Shown piece by piece: positions 58,116 through 64,000 of a DNA stretch of 64,000 nt. The translations under genes were made by a program, and so were the position numbers. Within the stretch, counting starts at the first letter, position 1. Every line of letters starts with the position of its first letter. The notes under the pieces are model-generated. The model did not search any database and was not told where the DNA came from. It saw only the letters and a list, made by a program, of their open reading frames with translations. Source of the DNA: Nocardioides zeae (GTDB taxonomy: Bacteria; Actinomycetota; Actinomycetes; Propionibacteriales; Nocardioidaceae); the NCBI RefSeq assembly GCF_010686755.1, contig NZ_JAAGXA010000015.1, positions 16,252 through 80,251 of the forward strand. The letters are read 5' to 3'.

Positions 58116-58423
58116 TGCTCGTCCCCCAGGATCCGCGGCACGCTGAAGCGCTGCTCCTCCACGGCCGGCGCGCCGGAGAGCGCCTGCTCGGCGGTGAGGC
58201 CCGGGACCACGACGTCCTCGCGGAAGACGTTGGTCATCGGGATCGGGTGGGACGTCGGCGGCACGTCGTCGCCGGCCACGCCCTGGATCGACGCCACCGA
58301 CTCCAGGATCACGGAGAGCTGGGGCGCCAGGTGGTCGAGCTCGGCGTCGGACAGGTCGATGCGGGCGAGGTCGGCGAGGTGCGCCACGTCCTCACGCGTC
58401 AGCGACGGAGGTGTGTCGGGCAT
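58112..58423 (-). CDS. gatC: Asp-tRNA(Asn)/Glu-tRNA(Gln) amidotransferase subunit C
   Basis: A 103-residue GatC that ties GatA to GatB. The pattern LTREDVAHLADLARIDLSDAELDHLAPQLS, followed by LESVASIQGVAGDDVPPTSHP and FREDVVVPGLTAEQAL in pieces, is characteristic. ATG at 58423 follows TAGGAT by 7 bases and is probably leaderless; an in-frame ATG at 58432 would overlap that hexamer. First gene of gatCAB. Confidence 0.96.
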   Translation of the reverse strand: MPDTPPSLTREDVAHLADLARIDLSDAELDHLAPQLSVILESVASIQGVAGDDVPPTSHPIPMTNVFREDVVVPGLTAEQALSGAPAVEEQRFSVPRILGDEQ

Positions 58424-58520
58424 GGCCGTCATCCTAGTGACGACGCCGGCGTGCAACCGAACGGCGGGGGCACGTCGTCCTCCCTGTCGATCCACGAGGA
58501 TCGACGACGAAGGGGGACCC

Positions 58521-59066
58521 ATGCCAGCACGGACATCTCGGGCACCGTCCGACCACGAGTTCAGCGACCTCGTGGTCGCCGCGTGGCCGTCGCTGTACCG
58601 CACCGCCTACCTGCTGCTGGGCGACCACGGCCAGGCCGAGGACCTCGTGCAGACCGCGCTCGCCCGCACCTACGCCCGGTGGGGCTCGGTGCGTGACGTG
58701 GCCGCCGCGCCGGCGTACGCACGCCGGGTCGTGGTCACGACGGCGACGACGTGGTACCGCCGCCGCGGTTTCCGCGGGGAGAGCCCCACCGACGAGCTGC
58801 CGGAGCGCGCCCACGTGGACGGTCCGGTGGAGGAGCGGCTCGACCTCGTCGCCGCCCTCGCCACGCTCCCCCGCCGACAACGGGCCGTGGTGGTGCTGCG
58901 GTTCTACGAGGACCTCTCCGTCCGCGAGACGGCCGAGGTGCTCGGCATCAGCGAGGGGACGGTCAAGAGCCAGACCTCCCACGCCCTCGACAAGCTGCGC
59001 GCCGCGCTGCCCGCGGCCCTCGCCAGCCTCCCGACCCCCGCCACCCCGGAGGACTCCCGTGCCTGA
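58521..59066 (+). CDS. SigE family ECF sigma factor
   Basis: A 181-residue sigma factor of the actinobacterial SigE-type group. Region 2: FSDLVVAAWPSLYRTAYLLLG, QAEDLVQTALARTYARW; region 4: LPRRQRAVVVLRFYEDLSVRETAEVLGISEGTVKSQTSHALDKLR. ATG at 58521 follows AAGGGGG. GCAACC at 58453-58458 and CGTC at 58473 may be an ECF-type promoter, suggesting self-activation. The next gene overlaps its stop by 8 bases and encodes a membrane protein, the usual position of an anti-sigma factor. Confidence 0.93.
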   Translation: MPARTSRAPSDHEFSDLVVAAWPSLYRTAYLLLGDHGQAEDLVQTALARTYARWGSVRDVAAAPAYARRVVVTTATTWYRRRGFRGESPTDELPERAHVDGPVEERLDLVAALATLPRRQRAVVVLRFYEDLSVRETAEVLGISEGTVKSQTSHALDKLRAALPAALASLPTPATPEDSRA

Positions 59067-60168
59067 CCAGCTGACCGACCTGCTCCACGCCGACGCCGAC
59101 GCCGTCCGCGTGCCCGCCCCCGATCCCGCCGCCGTGCTCGCCCGCGGTCGCGCGCTGCGACGCCGCCGGCGTGCCGGTACGGCGCTCGTCGCGGCCGCCG
59201 CCGTGCTGGCCGTCGGTGCCGGAGGGGTGCTCGTGGGCGACCTCCTGCGCACCCCTGCTCCCGCGCCGCCGGTCGCGGTCGCCGACACGGCCGCAGCGGA
59301 GGCGTACGCCGCGAACGGGGCCTGGGCGATCGGCGACGAGGTGACGATCGGGGGCGACGAGACCGTGACGCTGGACGACACCGTGTACTACCTGGCGCAG
59401 ACGTCCGCCGGTGCGGTCGCGCTCCTGCCGGGCGACGGGGACGGCGACGCCCGGCGCCTCGTGCTGGTGCGGCCCGATGGCACCACCGCCGACCTGGGCG
59501 CGCGTGTGGAGGCCATCGAGCTCGGTGCGGAGGTCGACGCGCCGTACGTCACCTGGCTCGTCCCCGGCGACGGCACGGCGGAGGTGCACGTCTGGGACGT
59601 GGAGGCCGACCGCGAGGTCGGGGGCGGCGACGTGCCGGCGCCGGGTCTCACCGGCGAGTACTCCGTCGCACCCGACCTCGTCGGCGACGCCCTCGTCGTC
59701 GACGACTATGCCGGTTCCGTGCGGTGGCTCCGCTGGCGCACCGGCGAGGTGCTGCCCACGGGCCAGGTGCCGGAGAAGGCCGCTGGTGTCCGTCGACTGT
59801 CCCAGGAGGCGAGCGCCGACGGCATGGGTGACTGGATCGTCGTCGACGTCGCGACCGGCGAGGTGGTGCGCCGCGTCGAGCGGGGCTGGGAGAGCTTCGC
59901 GTCGCTGTCCCCGGACGGCACCACCCTCTACCTGGCGCGCACGCTCGAGGCGGGCGAGACGGCGGCGGTCCTCGACGTGGGGACCGGGGTGGAGGCGCCG
60001 CTCGACGACGTCAGCTTCAACGCGACGTGGACGCCGGACGGCTCGGTGCTCGGTGCCGTGGCCGAGGGGTTCTCGGTGTGCAGGGCGGACGGGTGCACCC
60101 TGTGGAGGGTGGACCTGGACCCGACGGACCGAAATTGGCTGCTCCCGGACGTCGCGAACGTGGGATGA
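59059..60168 (+). CDS. Membrane-anchored beta-propeller-like protein (possible anti-sigma factor)
   Basis: A 369-residue type II membrane protein. A short cytoplasmic part (1-37, LTDLLHADADAVRVPAPDPAAVLARG plus RRRRR) precedes a transmembrane helix (TALVAAAAVLAVGAGGVLVG); the exterior part has repeated strand patterns such as WLVPGDGTAEVHVWDVEADRE, SLSPDGTTLYLARTL and TWTPDGSVLGAVAEGF, like a propeller. The short cytoplasmic region with VRVPAPDPAAVLARG is typical of proteins encoded after SigE-type sigma genes. GTG at 59059 has GGAGGAC. An anti-sigma role is inferred from position. Confidence 0.7.
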   Translation: MPDQLTDLLHADADAVRVPAPDPAAVLARGRALRRRRRAGTALVAAAAVLAVGAGGVLVGDLLRTPAPAPPVAVADTAAAEAYAANGAWAIGDEVTIGGDETVTLDDTVYYLAQTSAGAVALLPGDGDGDARRLVLVRPDGTTADLGARVEAIELGAEVDAPYVTWLVPGDGTAEVHVWDVEADREVGGGDVPAPGLTGEYSVAPDLVGDALVVDDYAGSVRWLRWRTGEVLPTGQVPEKAAGVRRLSQEASADGMGDWIVVDVATGEVVRRVERGWESFASLSPDGTTLYLARTLEAGETAAVLDVGTGVEAPLDDVSFNATWTPDGSVLGAVAEGFSVCRADGCTLWRVDLDPTDRNWLLPDVANVG

Positions 60169-60197
60169 GCGGGGGTCGGGCGTCGTAGGGTCACGGG

Positions 60198-60785
60198 ATG
60201 GACGTCTCCCTCCCCCGCCTCGCGACGCTCGGCTCGCTCACCCTGGCCCTGTCGGCCGTCGCCGCCTGCGGCTCGTCCTCGGACGGGGGCGACGGCGGAT
60301 CCGGCGGCTCGTCCTCGGACGCCTCCTCGAGCGCGTCCGCCGACGGCGCCGCGGGTGGGGCGGCGACCGCCGAGGAGGCGTACGCCGCGTGGCGCGCCTC
60401 CGTGCTCGACGACGACCTCGACGCGTTCGACGCCGCCTCGGTGGACGGGGCGTGGTCGGACCTGAGCGACACCGACGACGACGCGGACCTGTTGGCGAGC
60501 CTCGTCGACGCGGCCGGGACCGGCCAGCTGGAGCTGCCGGGGGAGCCCGAGGCGTTCGTCGGGTTCGAGGCGATCCTGGCCGCGGAGCCGGACGAGGAGC
60601 TCAGCGACGTGGACCGCGAGGAGTTCCTGACCTCCGTCGAGGACGAGTTCGACCTCGAGTCCGTCGACGACCTCGCCCTGTTCGTGGTGCCGTGGGACCA
60701 GGGCGACGGGCCCGAGGACGTCGACACCCTGTTCGTGCGGACCGACGGCACCTGGCTCTTCTTCGGGATGGAGCCGTCCGACTGA
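60198..60785 (+). CDS. Acidic lipoprotein of unknown function
   Basis: A 195-residue lipoprotein with signal LATLGSLTLALSAVAACGSS and a Gly/Ser/Asp-rich linker to about residue 50. The mature part is very acidic (DDDLDAFDAAS, DTDDDADLL, EEFLTSVEDEFDLESVDDL) and ends in VRTDGTWLFFGMEPSD, a small alpha+beta domain as in DUF4878-like proteins, though no family is claimed. ATG at 60198 lies 6 bases after TAGGGT (leaderless). Its stop is 3 bases from the ligA stop, on the opposite strand. Confidence 0.75.
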   Translation: MDVSLPRLATLGSLTLALSAVAACGSSSDGGDGGSGGSSSDASSSASADGAAGGAATAEEAYAAWRASVLDDDLDAFDAASVDGAWSDLSDTDDDADLLASLVDAAGTGQLELPGEPEAFVGFEAILAAEPDEELSDVDREEFLTSVEDEFDLESVDDLALFVVPWDQGDGPEDVDTLFVRTDGTWLFFGMEPSD

Positions 60786-60788
60786 CGG

Positions 60789-62966
<2,178 letters not shown>

Positions 62967-63036
62967 GGGCACCATCTTGCCGTGCGGGTCCGACAGTCCT
63001 GCCGGGTCGGTGGCAGGCCCGGCGACCGCCGCGCGC

Positions 63037-63738
63037 TCAGGCCAGCGGCCGACCGATGCGCGCGGCTCCCTCGGCCACGACCGCCAGGACGACGCCCGGG
63101 TTGAGTGCCCGCACCAGCTCGTGGGTCAGCGGACGGTCGTCGACCACGGCGTCGAACGCGTCCTCGTCGATCGCGCGCCCTCCGGACGCGTCGCCGTGGT
63201 CGTAGGACAGCGCGCCGTACACGTCGTCGAGATCCCATTCCTCGACCAGGTCCAACGGCCAGGACGTGATCTCGGGGTCGTCGCCGTCGTGGCGCTCCGA
63301 CCGCCCGTGCCGCCAGGCGCTCGCCCCGCTCTCGCACCACAGCGCGAGGGTGAGGACCGGGACGGACGGATCGAGGTTGAGCCGCTCGTCGGTCAGGTAG
63401 GGCCGGAGCTCGTCGGGCAGCCCGTCCAGCAGGCCGGGCCACGTCTCACCCGCGTCGTAGCGGTTCATCACCGACTCGTGGTCGAGCACCCGCAGCAGCG
63501 TGAGACCGCCGGCGAACACCGCGTGGTTTCCGTCGCCGCCGCCACTGTCGAAGGTGCCCACGGCGATCGGAGCACCGTCGGTCGTCGTGCCCCACCGCGC
63601 GTCGAAGCGGAAACGCGGAAGTCGCCCCCCGCCCAGCACGAGGTCGAGGAGCGCGAGCCGTTCCAGGCGCCGCCGCAGCTCGTGGGGTGGCGGAAGAAGG
63701 CGAGCGTAGGCCGCGAGGTCGGCCGTGGTCTCGGGCAT
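63037..63738 (-). CDS. Hypothetical protein
   Basis: A 233-residue soluble protein that I do not recognise. The N-terminus is helical (YARLLPPPHELRRRLERLALLDLVLG), followed by beta-rich segments RFRFDARWGTTTDGAPIAVGTFDSGGGDG and GLTLLRVLDHESVMNRYD, and later acidic loops (DPEITSWPLDLVEEWDLDDVYGAL in pieces). There is no signal peptide, membrane helix or Cys motif. ATG at 63738 lies 7 bases after TACGAG. Codon use matches its neighbours. It may be a stand-alone gene. Confidence 0.7.
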   Translation of the reverse strand: MPETTADLAAYARLLPPPHELRRRLERLALLDLVLGGGRLPRFRFDARWGTTTDGAPIAVGTFDSGGGDGNHAVFAGGLTLLRVLDHESVMNRYDAGETWPGLLDGLPDELRPYLTDERLNLDPSVPVLTLALWCESGASAWRHGRSERHDGDDPEITSWPLDLVEEWDLDDVYGALSYDHGDASGGRAIDEDAFDAVVDDRPLTHELVRALNPGVVLAVVAEGAARIGRPLA

Positions 63739-63768
63739 GCCGCGCCTCGTACCCCGGGGTCGGCGCGC

Positions 63769-64000
63769 CTAACCCGCACCCGGCGGTCCCGCGGCGGCGC
63801 GGCGGTCGGCGAGGGCGAGGTGGAGGCGGGCCTCCATCTCCGAGCAGGGGTGGGTGCCGCTCGGGCCGGTGAGGAAGCCGAGGCCGTTCGGGGTGAGCCA
63901 GACGTAGTGGCCGGGCGCGCGCTGGCGGGCTTGGTAGCCGGCGTGGGTCTTCCAGCGGTGGTTGCGGCGGGCGAGGGGGCCGGAGTTGTGGGTGCCGGTC
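63769..64000 (-). CDS. C-terminal part of an HNH endonuclease-like (13E12/DUF222-type) protein
   Basis: The last 77 codons of a gene that begins beyond the window, ending with TAG at 63769. It reads GTHNSGPLARRNHRWKTHAG, then HYVWLTPNGLGFL and GPSGTHP. The N-H-R-x-K-T-H order after a zinc-HNH core and the following W-x-T-P-x-G turn are typical of the C-terminus of actinobacterial 13E12 repeat/DUF222-HNH proteins, which occur in many copies per genome. The usual HNH residues would lie upstream, outside the window. Confidence 0.75.
   Translation of the reverse strand, partial: TGTHNSGPLARRNHRWKTHAGYQARQRAPGHYVWLTPNGLGFLTGPSGTHPCSEMEARLHLALADRRAAAGPPGAG

Overview
The window is very GC-rich, with genes packed on both strands, many GTG starts and 1 to 4 base stop/start overlaps. 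Gene content (an EfeUOB iron system with an IdeR-type box, class F sortase, 13E12-type HNH protein, type VII secretion-like small proteins, XRE/DUF6907 pair, actinobacterial branched-chain amino-acid leader peptides) points to an actinobacterium, most like the Nocardioidaceae. That placement is inferred from gene types and order, not from a database search. No rRNA, tRNA, CRISPR array, transposase, integrase or phage gene was seen.

Layout. 1-1.6 kb: the start of an FMN reductase gene diverges from its probable TetR repressor across two palindromic operators, followed by a NUDIX-family gene. 1.6-10.1 kb: branched-chain amino-acid genes cimA, ilvE and leuB, interspersed with a Ser/Thr kinase, an M16 metallopeptidase and an MmcQ/YjbR gene. 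10.2-13 kb: a methyltransferase, then a YczE-type membrane protein divergent from a MocR regulator. 13-15.5 kb: a three-gene type VII secretion-like cassette and a 182-bp tandem repeat. 15.5-18.9 kb: efeU-efeO-efeB behind an IdeR box. 19-20.7 kb: an XRE regulator, a DUF6907-like gene and a glycosyltransferase, with three copies of an AT-rich near-palindrome. 20.7-23.4 kb: a DsbA-like oxidoreductase and an ABC exporter. 23.4-27.1 kb: ilvB-ilvN-ilvC with leader peptide and attenuator. 27.1-31.4 kb: a pterin dehydratase/VOC fusion and a large secreted subtilase. 31.4-34.1 kb: sigma factor and anti-sigma factor divergent from a CHRD surface protein and a class F sortase. 34.1-36.2 kb: a PadR regulator and drug efflux pump. 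36.2-40 kb: a palindrome-rich gap, ilvD, and divergent gdhA. 40-48.2 kb: beta-phosphoglucomutase with GH65 phosphorylase, an EamA exporter, PhoD phosphatase, an alpha/beta hydrolase and a PQQ-type sugar dehydrogenase. 48.2-55 kb: repeats, then a cobalamin-riboswitch-controlled operon. 55-64 kb: gatCAB, a SigE-family sigma factor with a membrane propeller protein, a lipoprotein, ligA, an unknown gene and the end of an HNH protein.

Two themes stand out. First, isoleucine, valine and leucine synthesis is represented by cimA, ilvE, leuB, ilvBNC and ilvD; three of these transcripts (cimA, leuB, ilvBNC) begin with a tiny ORF rich in Ile, Leu and Val codons and carry hairpins typical of ribosome-mediated attenuation. 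Second, the operon at 48.7-55.0 kb joins a cobalamin riboswitch to two exported proteins that resemble the two halves of mammalian intrinsic factor/transcobalamin (an alpha/alpha-barrel repeat protein and a DUF4430-like protein) and to a complete ECF transporter. I read it as a vitamin B12 capture and import system; this is the most interesting feature of the window.

Many genes have a TANNNT hexamer 6-8 bases before the start codon and no Shine-Dalgarno sequence, which suggests widespread leaderless transcription. I used this to choose several starts.
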